From Hanleya hanleyi (taxonomy: Eukaryota; Mollusca; Polyplacophora; Lepidopleurida; Hanleyidae): DNA of 64,000 nucleotides. Positions 42,061-52,351 of this stretch are shown piece by piece (position 1 is the stretch's first letter; the number at the start of each line of letters is the position of its first letter). The stretch lies in the NCBI GenBank assembly GCA_036873755.1, contig JAVTVY010033641.1, positions 62,001-126,000 of the forward strand, read 5' to 3'. The notes under the pieces were generated by a model. That model was not told where the DNA came from, made no database searches, and saw nothing but the letters and a program-made list of their open reading frames with translations. The position numbers were made by a program, and so were the translations under genes.

Positions 42061-43104
42061 GGAACATGTACATTGACAGATTACATGTACAGGCTAAAGA
42101 ATTATGAATTATTGAAATATACATGTACCAACTTTATTAATGGCTCAATTCTAAATTCTAATTCCACGTTGATTATTCGCAGAGTTTTGATTCCACAGAC
42201 TACGTGGAAGTGTTATGGGATATGTTGGTGGGATTTCTTCAATGCATTTTTACAGTGCCATGAAAATATTAGACCCAAAAGTAAATATGAATTTTGCATG
42301 TAAATATTGTACATGTTTGCATTGAATTTTCATACAATTTGGGCTGTACAGACTAAGAGATAAGTTTGCCATCTACATTATATGTCAGTGGAAGTTTGCG
42401 GAAACTTTTCCAGACCCCATCTTAGCTTGCTAAGGGCATTTCACGTTTCACTTAACACTACCCTTAGATTGCCGCTGTGATTCGGCATGTATTTCACACG
42501 GCGCCATCTATCTAGAGGGAGATAATCCAGTTCGAAAGTTGTTCCCAAAGCACGAGGTCAAATGTCGGCCCCATTTAAACTAGCCAATGAAATTATCTGT
42601 ATTCAAATATTTCTCAGACATGCGCACGAGGCGCAAGACTGGGGGAGTCTACGCGAGACCAAAACGAAGTTGTGCGAATTAGCTATTTTATTTCTCACTC
42701 TAGTGGAGCATGCTTCTTTGTTTATCTTAAGAGAAATCATATTACAAACGGCCTAACATATTTGAAAACAAAATAAAATCGGCGGCAGACCACAGGAAAA
42801 TGATATGCTTTTTATTTTGTGATGGGGGCACTTCGAGGCCCACCATGGGATCATTTCAATCGATCGCTTTCTGGAGGTGTGTCTTCGTTGTATGAATGTG
42901 ATTGCACCGATGTCGGATGTAACGGGACCAGTCGGATGTGACCATTTGGGAAACGCCCTATTACACTCAGATAGCACCCGTTACCGCATGGCTACGAGCA
43001 GAAGTTTCTACGTATGATCGTGCCATGTGTTCGGATGATGCCAGACCCAGGCATGCATATGAATTTGGAAAAAAAAAAATTAATTTCAAGATTATACATG
43101 TAAA
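42061..43104. other. Non-coding, nothing recognised
   Basis: No supported gene. Confidence 0.4.
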
Positions 43105-44271
43105 CAGGTCAGAGCAAAGGACTAACTGGGATATATATCCCACTTGGGATATTAAATCCAAGTTTGGATATATCCTAATTGGGATATTTTGACCGATTTT
43201 CATACTAAACAGCAATGGCGAATTTCGGCATCTAAAGCAGAAAAACAAAATAGAATTTACTTCACAAAACTGTCAATGCGATTGTATAATTTTGCTGACT
43301 TTTTCTCGCCGAAGTTATTCCCCCTGATCATACGTGCATTATTGTATTGTGTTGTTGCTGCAGTATACTGCCCATAACTCACCACTGCTGTATCACCCTA
43401 CTGAATCGACAAGTGTGATTATAGGTGAATGCACCAGTCCATTTGTCATGCGACCATGCACTGTAGGTTGAATCACTTCACATTGAAGCCGCATAACAGC
43501 TGCAATGTTATAATGAGGCAACATATGATTATATATCAGATATGTCGACAGTCCATTGTAGCTACCATTTGTCTTGGCAACAGTCCATTTGGCGAATCAT
43601 TAAATCAGACGATGTGCTCTCTGTGCATCATTCACAAGTGCATGTTGACCTACAATGGACTGTCGATCGGTCCGATGATGATACCATGGACTGTCGTAAT
43701 ATCAGACAGACAGAGAATATACTATTAATGGTTCATATTCCTCTTAAACACACACAAGTGGAAGGAATCGAGAGATGAATGAGTCAGTGATACACGAGGC
43801 AGGTAGTAAGTTCCCACGTGTTCATTTTGTGCTCATTTCCTCACACTATAATTCGATGCTAATACGTACCATGGACTGTCTACCAACACATAAGCACACA
43901 TTGTTGTTGTTAAATTAGTACGATATCTCTCCTTCAAAAAATGACTGGACACCAGTAACCATACCTGTCATCGATATGCTGAAAATCGTTCATTTTCGGC
44001 TGTGGTCACTGTCGTCTGGTCAGACACACGCCCACGCTTGATAACGAAAGCACTGAAAAACCTACCATTGACTGTAATTTGACACGTGACCGGTGGTTTT
44101 CACCTATAATCATACTTGTCGATTCAGTAGGGTGTGTATGTTTTTAAACAAGCAGAATAACTAGGAGAATATGCCAGCTTGAAAATATGGAAGTAAAAAA
44201 AAAAATATCCAAAGTGGGATATTTTATCCCAAGTGGGATATATATCCCAGTTAGTCCTTTGCCCTGACCTG
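43105..44271. mobile_element. Nested foldback element
   Basis: Outer ends caggtcag(a/g)gcaaagg... pair over about 55 bp and contain gggatatatatccca, itself a palindrome. An inner pair, ccctactgaatcgacaagt at 43396-43429 and its complement at 44098-44131, defines a 736-bp second inverted unit. Short ccatggactgtc/gacagtccattgta motifs recur inside. No coding. Confidence 0.75.
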
Positions 44272-44394
44272 GTAAAGGGCCACGCCCCCCCCCCCTTTGT
44301 TCGGTTGATTTGACGACTCATAGGCTATAGTTCATGTATTAGAAGTGAATTAAAAGACATAGAACATATCCGCATTCATGTAAAGTGATGTGTC

Positions 44395-45410
44395 ATGGAA
44401 AACAAGAAATTAAGAAAAGAAAATAAACAATTACAACAACAACAACAACAACAACGCACATGTTATTGGTTTTCATCACGGATAGAGACTAATGTCTGTC
44501 ATACGACATGTCGGGGAATATTTTTCATCAGGACCTTACTGACCGTCTTAAGTTCATTAATAGTATCTGTGTTCAAGGAAACTGATCGTAGATATATTAA
44601 TGTCGGAAACCTCAATTCGCAAGAAGTTCTAGCAAATCTCCAGAGTAAATTCATCATAGTCCCAGCAGACAAAGCTCCGATTAATATAATATTCATATGT
44701 AAATATTACTATTACCAGGTGCTGGTTAAAGAATTGAGCGTAGACATATCTTCATCAAATACGTCTACTTACTCCCAAACTGCATTTGCTCTGGAAGATT
44801 TATTTAACAATCACAAACAGTTTTTCAGGAAAAGAGATATTTGTATTCCAACCAATCATAACGACATACCAAAACTATACTGGACTCCCAAAATGCATAA
44901 ATCACCATACAAAGCTAGATTCATAGCTGGTTCTAGAAGCTGCACCACCAAGCTTCTTTCAACCCTATTAACGAGGGCCCTTCAGGAGGTAAAGGCATTT
45001 TGGGAAAGGTATTGCGCCACTATTTTCAAGAACTCTGGCGTTGAATGTATGTGGATATTGAAAAACTCAAAATGTCTTACGGAAGAACTTGATGCTAAAG
45101 GTCACATACCGTACAAACATGTATCCACATGGGATTTCTCGACTCTCTATACTACAATCCCTCATCAGGATCTTATTGACCGTTTAAGTTCATTAATAGT
45201 ATCAGTGTTCAAGAAAACTGATCGTAGATACATTAATGTTGGAAGCCATAAAGCATTCTTTAGCTCTACTACATACAAGAGATATCATTCATGGGATGAT
45301 TCTTTGTTTATAGAGTTGCTTGAATTTCTCATTAAAAATATCTATGTGAAATTTGGCAACACTATATATCAGCAGCATATAGGTATTCCAATGGGTACTA
45401 ATTGTGCACC
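44395..45410 (+). pseudogene. Penelope-type reverse transcriptase, 5' part, cut by palindrome 3
   Basis: The frame starts with a Gln-rich MENKKLRKENKQL tract. It continues into SKFIIVPADKAP, IPKLYWTPKMHKSPYKARF (about residues 160-185), TWDFSTLYTTIPHQDL (motif A region) and IPMGTNCAP (motif B), and stops after 341 codons because the palindromic element is inserted at 45411. The second half with YIDD is at 55574-56009. A ~80-bp segment (44533-44612) duplicates 45170-45245, giving a repeated RRYINVG block. No GIY-YIG motif was seen. Confidence 0.75.
45405..45410. repeat. Left target-site duplication TGCACC
   Basis: Abuts the AGTAGTATAGG end of palindrome 3. The right copy is TGCATC at 55574-55579. 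The uninterrupted RT sequence at about 10880 reads TGCACC once. Confidence 0.75.
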
Positions 45411-45699
45411 AGTAGTATAGGAAAGCCCGATTCTACCTTATTTAAATAGTTCCGGCAACCTTTGACCTCTGCCAGAGTTTGGCCGCCGTCTTGAATTTTG
45501 TGGAAAAGGGGATGTATTCCTCCGCGATGATGCGGTCTGGCGGTGATGCGGTCGCGGAAGAAAGCTTCCGCGGAGAAAAAGTAGTCCCTAGTCTTGAAAT
45601 ACGGGGAGAAAGCTCCCGCGGACAGAAAGTAGTCCCATGGGTTGACTTCCAATGTTAATGTATACGGGGAATACCTAAATAGACGTGTTGTGACCTAGG

Positions 45700-46235
45700 T
45701 GGATCCCTAGTGGACCGATTGGGTCGAGTGAGGTATCAAAGTGAAGCATTCGTCAAGGGGCATCTGATGGGCTGGGTGTGGGGTTGAAATATCGGAATTC
45801 TGTGCATGCGCGGTGGCCAAAGGGTATGAAAATAGACGTTTTGGAGCTAGGGGAGCCACTAATGGTCCAATGGGGTCATATGAGGTATCAATGTGAAGCA
45901 TTCGTGAAGGGGCATCTGACTGGACTAGCGGCTCGGGCGTTGTTACCATTCTGCGCATGCGCAGACAGGGAATTGTGGGAAAAGGGTATGGAAATAGACG
46001 TTTTGGGATCTAGGGGAGCCCCTAATGGGCCGATGGAGTCGTATGAGGTATCAATGTGAAGCCTATGTGAGGGGGCATCTGACTGGACTAGTGGCTCGAG
46101 CGTTGTCACCATTCTACGCATGCGCAAACAGGGAATTGTGGGAAAAGGGTATGGAAATAGACGTTTTGGGATCTAGGGGAGCCCCTAATGGGCCGATGGA
46201 GTTGTATGAGGTATCAATGTGAAGCCTATGTGAAG
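45700..46235. repeat. Tandem ~150-bp units, left arm of palindrome 3
   Basis: Three to four units of the GCGCATGCGC family (45953; variants at about 45804 and 46118). Mirror at 54800-55330. Confidence 0.8.
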
Positions 46236-46805
46236 GGGCATCCAGTCATGGGTGGGTGCATGTAAAACTTTCTCCAGAAAAAAAGCGGAATACGGTCTTT
46301 ACCCCTAAAATAGGGGAAAACACCTATCAACCCTAGCCAAAAGGGCTAATATTGGTCTCCGAGCTTATTGAGACCTGCCTATCAAGTCAATGGGATGGGT
46401 GCATGTAAATATTTCTCCAGAAAAAAAGCGGAAAACGGACTTTATCGAAAAATCCGGGAAAATGGCTATATGGGGTATTGGGGTTATATAGGTCGCCGGG
46501 CTTAACGGGGCTTGCCTATCAATAGAGTTATCTCCCCCTAGTTCCAGGGTGAGTGTATGTAAAAATTTTCCAGAAAAAATACGGAACACGGACTTTATCC
46601 CAAATTACGGGAAAATGTCTATATGGGGTATGGGGGGTATAGGACCATCCTGGGAAACCTACTTCTCGACATTTGCGGTATAGGTTGTGGAGTCTCGTTT
46701 TCTTAGTCTCGTCAAGACAAACATGATAGGAAGTGTCGCGGAGCGAATCGTTGAAATTTTTGGGAAAAGTTCAGGGAGACCCATATAGTCCCATACTAGG
46801 GGTAT

Positions 46806-47592
46806 TTCACTGGATTTGAAGGAAACTACAGATAGCCCTACAGGCACATCTTATTTAGATCTCTATCTCTATAAAAATGAAGCGGGCATTCTCTCTCGTC
46901 GACTTTATGACAAAAGAGATGATTACAATTTCGACATCGTAAACTATCCCTTTCTGGATAGTAATATTCCAGTGGGACCTGCATATGGCGTATACATATC
47001 TCGCTTAGTAGCATTTGCTAGATCCTGTGTTAAATGTGATGATTTTAATCAACGTCACAAAACATTGTTGCAGAAACTTATAAAACAGGGCTATTCCATC
47101 AAGCGCCTCCACTCAAAGTTTCTCAAATTTGGCGATACATATCGCATGCTGATAGCAAAATACGAACGTAGCGTGCAAGATCTATGGCGCTACGTTTCGT
47201 AACTTGTGTCTAATTCCGCTTAACCCGGGGCTAGGGGCCGTATGAACCCATGTACTTCAAGATCCTCATGGTACTCATATGAACAGTCACAATCAAAGCG
47301 AAACTGAGATACATCTATTTTTTAGATGACGACTCTTTAACGAATATTATGGATTAAGAATACTGATCAGCGATACGGATTTGATATTTTTGGAACATCA
47401 TGATGTCTTGCCGGCATCATTGAAAACTGTTGACCGCTTCTCTCTTGCAGGAAACAAGCCTATGTTTATGTATACTATGATTGTCTTTTGAATTTGGTGC
47501 TAATACTGTTATGTGGAAAATGGAATAGGTCTTTGGATTATGGACGCGGATATTCTCTATTGGACGACGGCTGGATTATGAATGACGGACTG
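46806..47592 (+). pseudogene. Penelope-type C-terminal fragment in left arm only
   Basis: Begins inside the RT at LDLKETTDSPTGTSYLDL and runs open to LWRYVS and the stop at 47202, then the element 3' UTR. The mirror arm has no insert at about 54240, so this arrived after the palindrome formed. Confidence 0.8.
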
Positions 47593-47594
47593 GG

Positions 47595-48170
47595 CAACGT
47601 AAATAGGTCCAATGTTTGTCCCACTGGGAAACCTACTTCTAGACATTTGCGGTATGGTTGTTTGGATTTGTTTTCTTAGTCTCGTCAAGACAAACATGAT
47701 AGGAAGTGTCCGGCACGAAACGGTGAAATTTTTGAAAAAAGGTCGAGGTCTGTCTATAGCCCCATATAGACCCATATACGGGTTATGGAGGTATAGGTCC
47801 AATGTTTGTCCCACTGGGAAACCTACTTCTATACATTTGCGGTATGGTTGTTTGGATTTGTTTTCTTAGTCTCGTCAAGACAAACATGATAGGAAATGTC
47901 CCGGCACGAAACGGTGAAATTTTGAAAAAAGTTCGAGGTCTGTCTATAGCCCCATATAAACCCATATACTGGGGTATAAGCCCAATGTATGTATAAATCC
48001 ATACTGGGTGGACGTGTTGGAGTCTAGGTGAGTCCCTGGTGGTCCAATGGTGTCGTATGAGGTCTTATTTTGAAGCTCTCATGCAGGAGCACTTGACTAC
48101 ACTAATGGTTCGTACGTTGTCAATATTCTGCGCATGCGCAGGCTGGCCGTAGTATAGAAAGCAGGCATTT
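47595..48170. repeat. ~180-bp gtcccactg array and one GCGCATGCGC unit
   Basis: Left-arm counterpart of 53690-54240. Confidence 0.75.
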
Positions 48171-48480
48171 TTGGGGGGTGTGTGTGGGTGTGTTTGGGTT
48201 AGAGATGGTAGTTTGATCCTATCAAATCATTTCAATCGCATCACGTATCCGTACAATACCCAAAGTCATATTGGATCCCAAAATGCTGTATTCTATTCAT
48301 ATTGTACGCTTTCTAAGGGAGGTAACTCTTTTTGTTGTGGCGCCTTTGCATTTCGTCCTGTGTGTGTAGGGACTATGCAGGAGTCTAGTGGTGTAGGCTG
48401 TTGACGGAACCCAGTGCCGTCTAGCTCAATCTAGGTTTGCCGATGTTCTCCGAGACCACATAATAAGCCAATCACGACAA
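48171..48480. other. Unique arm segment
   Basis: No gene. It is conserved in the mirror arm at 53390-53655. Confidence 0.5.
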
Positions 48481-48717
48481 TTCTGCCTATTCATCAACGC
48501 CCTGGTGAAATAGCTCAGAAGTTCTGATTTTCTAGATATTCCATGGAATTGTCACTAATTCTTCGAAATGCAGTGACGCCCGTCAACGCTCGTAGTTACG
48601 CCTTAACGCTCTAACATAGCGCCTTGACGCCATGATATAGACCGGAGAGAGAACAACAACAACAACAAGGATGACACATGAGAGAACAACAACAACAACA
48701 AGGTTTTTTTCATATAG

Positions 48718-48723
48718 TTTATT
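48718..48723 (-). terminator. Polyadenylation signal (minus strand)
   Basis: TTTATT at the end of the shared 3' module, next to a (CAA)n tract; mirror of 53115-53120. Confidence 0.55.
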
Positions 48724-48909
48724 TTCCCCAATGTTACATCATACCCACGCTGGGGGAGCCGCGTTGGGTATGTTTACAACTCAAGAAAACTCTTGTCCAA
48801 TCAGAGGCCGCCATTTGCATCTGTTATATTCCTTCTTGTCCATTAGATGTATTTTCGGTTGCTCTTGTCTGTCGCCATTTCAGAAAGTTCTATCTTTGCT
48901 CGGTGTGAC

Positions 48910-49334
48910 CTAAGCGTCGTCGTCGGGCAGGCCTGGATATTTTTCGGGTAGCATGTCCTGAAACAGTTGTTTGCGCATTGTGATCGCATTTTCCAGGGCC
49001 TCGGTGGGTGGTAGTCCCATAGCCTCTTCCAAGTGACGCTTGGTCTTCATACGATGTCACTTTCTGCTGTCACAATACGATCCCAGAAGGTAGGTTCTGC
49101 CTCACTTTCCACGGATGTAGGCTGACTATCTGAGGTCAAGCTCTCCGTATCACTAGATGGACTCTCAGCAATCTCTGTTTCGGTATCAGTCGATACACTC
49201 TCAGCAGTCTCTGTATCAGCATCCGCCTCAACGGACTCCTCGGAGTCTTCAATCCCATGTATATTTTGCTGGTGTCGCATCATATCGTAATGTCTGGTGA
49301 ACGTGCGTTCGCACTCAGAGCAAGTATAAGCCAT
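48910..49334 (-). pseudogene. Left-arm copy of the 191-aa protein, internally deleted
   Basis: The first ~90 codons are intact, including the C2H2 finger and acidic linker to FWDRIVTA. A ~170-bp deletion then removes the first part of the helical domain and shifts the frame. The C-terminal MRKQLFQDMLP-like end is still recognisable down to the stop at 48910-48912. Confidence 0.75.
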
Positions 49335-49381
49335 GTTGACGGTTGAACGTCGACTGTGCGGGTTTTTTGAAATACGCTTGC

Positions 49382-49389
49382 TTTTATAG
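49382..49389 (-). promoter_or_regulatory. TATA box, left arm
   Basis: CTATAAAA on the minus strand, about 48 bp before the ATG at 49334; mirror of 52297-52304. Confidence 0.6.
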
Positions 49390-49572
49390 ACAGTAACGCC
49401 CATCAACGCTTAGCTTAACGCTTCAACGCCCTGGTGAATTAGCTCAGAAGCTCTGATTTCCATGGAATTGACTCCAATTCACCGAAATACAGTGACGCCC
49501 GTCAACGCCAGTCGTTACACCTTAACGCCCGTCTCAGCGCCTTAACACACTTTCTTAACGCTTTAACGTCGT

Positions 49573-50480
49573 TTAATGATGCGTTCGAACAAATGTTTCT
49601 TTAATTACTGCTATTGCTCTGACATACGCCGCTTTCCAGTTCATGCCCGAGGTTTTCAACATCGACGCTGTTCTTTCAATTTCCATATGGACTGGGTCCT
49701 TATCCAACAATTTCATATGGGTCACGAGGTCGACATACCGCTGACGTAAAGCCCGTCGTAGTCTGGGTGCCAATCTGTTATGGGCTAAAATTGCGGCTTC
49801 CTCTTTCGAATACCCTTTGCGTTGAAACGTGTTTCCTGTGGCCTCCAACATCTCGCCCATCTCGGCGTCCATACGTCCATGCTGCTGCCCTACCAGATGT
49901 GGACTCGGTGGATGGTGTCGGGATATATGACGTTGCGGTGATGCCTCGCCGGGTAACAGGTGGGTCGTCAGCCGACGATCTTCCGGGGTACGGACGGCTT
50001 GTCGCTCCTTGAAACGCCTGCATGAAATGGTCGATGTTCTGAGGATAAATTCGACTACCAAACACACGGATTTGTGCTCTGTCAATGGGATTGGAGAACA
50101 ACACAAAGTATTGGCAGTTCAAGGCAATAGATGACGGACAGATTGCGATGATGGGACCCTTTGGTGAATAGGTCGGCGATTTTTGAATTGTCCTTGGCCG
50201 CACTCATCAGATCATCGAGCACTACCACGTTGGTCTGCTCGGAATCGAAGTAATAGGGTTCGTCTATGTCGTGAGGAATTCCTGGGACAAAGCTCACATT
50301 CTGTAATCGCGTAGTTTCGTAGGCGGGCTGCCACTGGCTATAACACCAAACAACACGTGTCGGAGCTGGGGTTGCCACACCTTCCTCTAGAAACTTCATC
50401 ACCCAGGACGTCTTTCCACACCCCGTAGGGCCGCTCACCGTCATCGTATAGGGATGTCCTACGCCACTTGGTGGACCTGT
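49573..50480 (-). pseudogene. Left-arm copy of the packaging ATPase, several deletions
   Basis: Walker A and Walker B are intact (frame 50444-50082). A ~43-bp deletion then removes the LTQNLF sensor region, a second removes RPYGYLFVDL, and a third removes part of the proline-rich linker. The 5' end with the zinc finger and promoter is missing: homology to the right arm starts at the ataggtccaccaagtggcg point. Not functional. Confidence 0.85.
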
Positions 50481-50483
50481 AGC

Positions 50484-50570
50484 GTGACTGGAACTGACCT
50501 TTGATCCCTGCGCGCGCCAACAATACCGGATAAAAATTGCGCGCAGGGATCAAAGGTCAGTTCCGGTCAC
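50484..50570. repeat. Hairpin near the centre of palindrome 3
   Basis: A 32-bp stem (50484-50515 with 50539-50570, 31 of 32 pairs, cctttgatccctgcgcgc core) and a 23-nt loop. It differs in sequence from the hairpins of palindromes 1 and 2. The left arm resumes directly next to it, in the middle of the ATPase. Confidence 0.85.
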
Positions 50571-50599
50571 GTGAACGGAAGCGGAAGTGACCTAACAGA

Positions 50600-50840
50600 G
50601 GTCACATGCAAATGTCACTTCCGAGCTCTGAGCTCCACACGCTTTGAGCTCCAAGAGCTCCGATCCAAGAGCTCTACCAACGGGAGCTCCCGCCACCACC
50701 ACCGGGCGTTGACGCCCTCGCGCGTGTGAGTGAGTGAGTGAGTGAGTGAGGCATACAAAACGCCCGTGAGGCGTCCACAACGCCCGTCTTAACGCATGGA
50801 CGCACTAACGACGGTGAGTGAGTGAGTGAGTGAGTGAGTG
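50600..50840. repeat. GAGCTC block, CCA repeat and (GAGT)n with conserved module
   Basis: GAGCTC-rich 50620-50695, then (GAGT)n 50727-50840 with the ~48-bp module at 50768-50814. Same order as next to the centres of palindromes 1 and 2. It is present on the right side only. Confidence 0.8.
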
Positions 50841-50843
50841 GTC

Positions 50844-50850
50844 ATATAAG
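50844..50850 (+). promoter_or_regulatory. TATA box of the right-arm ATPase gene
   Basis: ATATAAG, 53 bp before the ATG at 50903, directly after the (GAGT)n tract. Confidence 0.55.
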
Positions 50851-50902
50851 GTCGTTTGTACACCATTAACCTCAGTCTGTATCCATCCTTTGACCGGGTA
50901 CC

Positions 50903-52123
50903 ATGTCGAGTACATGTCCGTTCTGTCAAAAGACACTCTCTCGTCGCGACAATATGCTCAGACATATGCGTCTAACGCATAGACAAGAGACACCACCAAG
51001 TCCCGCTATAGGTCCACCAAGTGGCGTAGGACATCCCTATACGATGACGGTGAGCGGCCCTACGGGGTGTGGAAAGACGTCCTGGGTGATGAAGTTTCTA
51101 GAGGAAGGTGTGGCAACCCCAGCTCCGACACGTGTTGTTTGGTGTTATAGCCAGTGGCAGCCCGCCTACGAAACTACGCGATTACAGAATGTGAGCTTTG
51201 TCCCAGGAATTCCTCACGACATAGACGAACCCTATTACTTCGATTCCGAGCAGACCAACGTGGTAGTGCTCGATGATCTGATGAGTGCGGCCAAGGACAA
51301 TTCGAAAATCGCCGACCTATTCACCAAAGGGTCCCATCATCGCAATCTGTCCGTCATCTATTTGACTCAGAATCTCTTTCCTCAAGGGAAGGCGTCCAGA
51401 GATATTGCCTTGAACTGCCAATACTTTGTGTTGTTCTCCAATCCCATTGACAGAGCACAAATCCGTGTGTTTGGTAGTCGAATTTATCCTCAGAACATCG
51501 ACCATTTCATGCAGGCGTTTCAAGGAGCGACAAGCCGTCCGTACGGCTACCTGTTCGTAGATTTAAAAGCCCATACCCCGGAAGATCGTCGGCTGACGAC
51601 CCACCTGTTACCCGGCGAGGCATCACCGCAACGTCATATATCCCGACACCATCCACCGAGTCCACATCTGGTAGGGCAGCAGCAGCAACCCACCCCCATA
51701 CAGCGGGGCCCCTTCATACCATCAGTCCCGGAATATCACCCAACCGTGAAGGACCAACCCGAGGTTGAAGAACATAATGTGAACTCGAGGCTATGGAAGG
51801 ATTTGTTCAAAGAAAGTATGGACGCCGAGATGGGCGAGATGTTGGAGGCCACAGGAAACACGTTTCAACGCAAAGGGTATTCGAAAGAGGAAGCCGCAAT
51901 TTTAGCCCATAACAGATTGGCACCCAGACTACGACGGGTTTTACGTCAGCGGTATGTCGACCTCGTGACCCATATGAAATTGTTGGATAAGGACCCAGTC
52001 CATATGGAAATTGAAAGAACAGCGTCGATGTTGAAAACCTCGGGCATGAACTGGAAAGCGGCGTATGTCAGAGCAATAGCACTAAAGAAACATTTGTTCG
52101 AACGCATCATTAAACGGCGTTAA
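50903..52123 (+). CDS. Zinc-finger A32/FtsK-type packaging ATPase
   Basis: Intact 406-aa frame. C2H2 finger C5/C8/H21/H26; Walker A SGPTGCGKTS (51-60); Walker B NVVVLDD (119-125); HHRNLSVIYLTQNLF (145-159); RPYGYLFVDL (212-221). A proline/glutamine-rich linker spans about 245-290. A C-terminal helical domain (298-406) contains PRLRRVLRQRY, DPVHMEIERTASML and LKKHLFERII. The core fits DNA-packaging ATPases of Polinton-like viruses and transposons. The N-terminal finger and the C-terminal domain, which resembles that of the 191-aa protein, are additions. The gene is first out from the palindrome centre. It is about 85% or more like the copy at 38014 by eye, with a quite different N-terminal finger and linker. 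Confidence 0.85.
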   Translation: MSSTCPFCQKTLSRRDNMLRHMRLTHRQETPPSPAIGPPSGVGHPYTMTVSGPTGCGKTSWVMKFLEEGVATPAPTRVVWCYSQWQPAYETTRLQNVSFVPGIPHDIDEPYYFDSEQTNVVVLDDLMSAAKDNSKIADLFTKGSHHRNLSVIYLTQNLFPQGKASRDIALNCQYFVLFSNPIDRAQIRVFGSRIYPQNIDHFMQAFQGATSRPYGYLFVDLKAHTPEDRRLTTHLLPGEASPQRHISRHHPPSPHLVGQQQQPTPIQRGPFIPSVPEYHPTVKDQPEVEEHNVNSRLWKDLFKESMDAEMGEMLEATGNTFQRKGYSKEEAAILAHNRLAPRLRRVLRQRYVDLVTHMKLLDKDPVHMEIERTASMLKTSGMNWKAAYVRAIALKKHLFERIIKRR

Positions 52124-52124
52124 A

Positions 52125-52351
52125 GCGTTAAGAAAGTGTGTTAAGGCGCTGAGACGGGCGTTAAGGCGTAACGACTGGCGTTGACGGGCGTCACTGTATT
52201 TCGGTGAATTGGAGTCAATTCCATGGAAATCAGAGCTTCTGAGCTAATTCACCAGGGCGTTGAAGCGTTAAGCTAAGCGCTGATGGGCGTTACTGTCTAT
52301 AAAAGCAAGCGTATTTCAAATAACACGCACAGTCGACGTTCAACCGTCAAC
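52125..52351 (+). promoter_or_regulatory. GGCGTT repeat promoter with TATA box
   Basis: gggcgttaaggcgtaacg and gttgacgggcgtcactg repeats, then CTATAAAA at 52297-52304, 48 bp before the ATG at 52352, then cgcacagtcgacgttcaac. The layout is shared with 39842, 40265 and the minus-strand copy at 49382. Confidence 0.65.

Noticed and set aside
41163..42124. A 266-codon and overlapping frames
   Set aside because: They are open only because the ~20-bp minisatellite lacks stops on that strand. The cysteine/tyrosine-rich product is an artefact.
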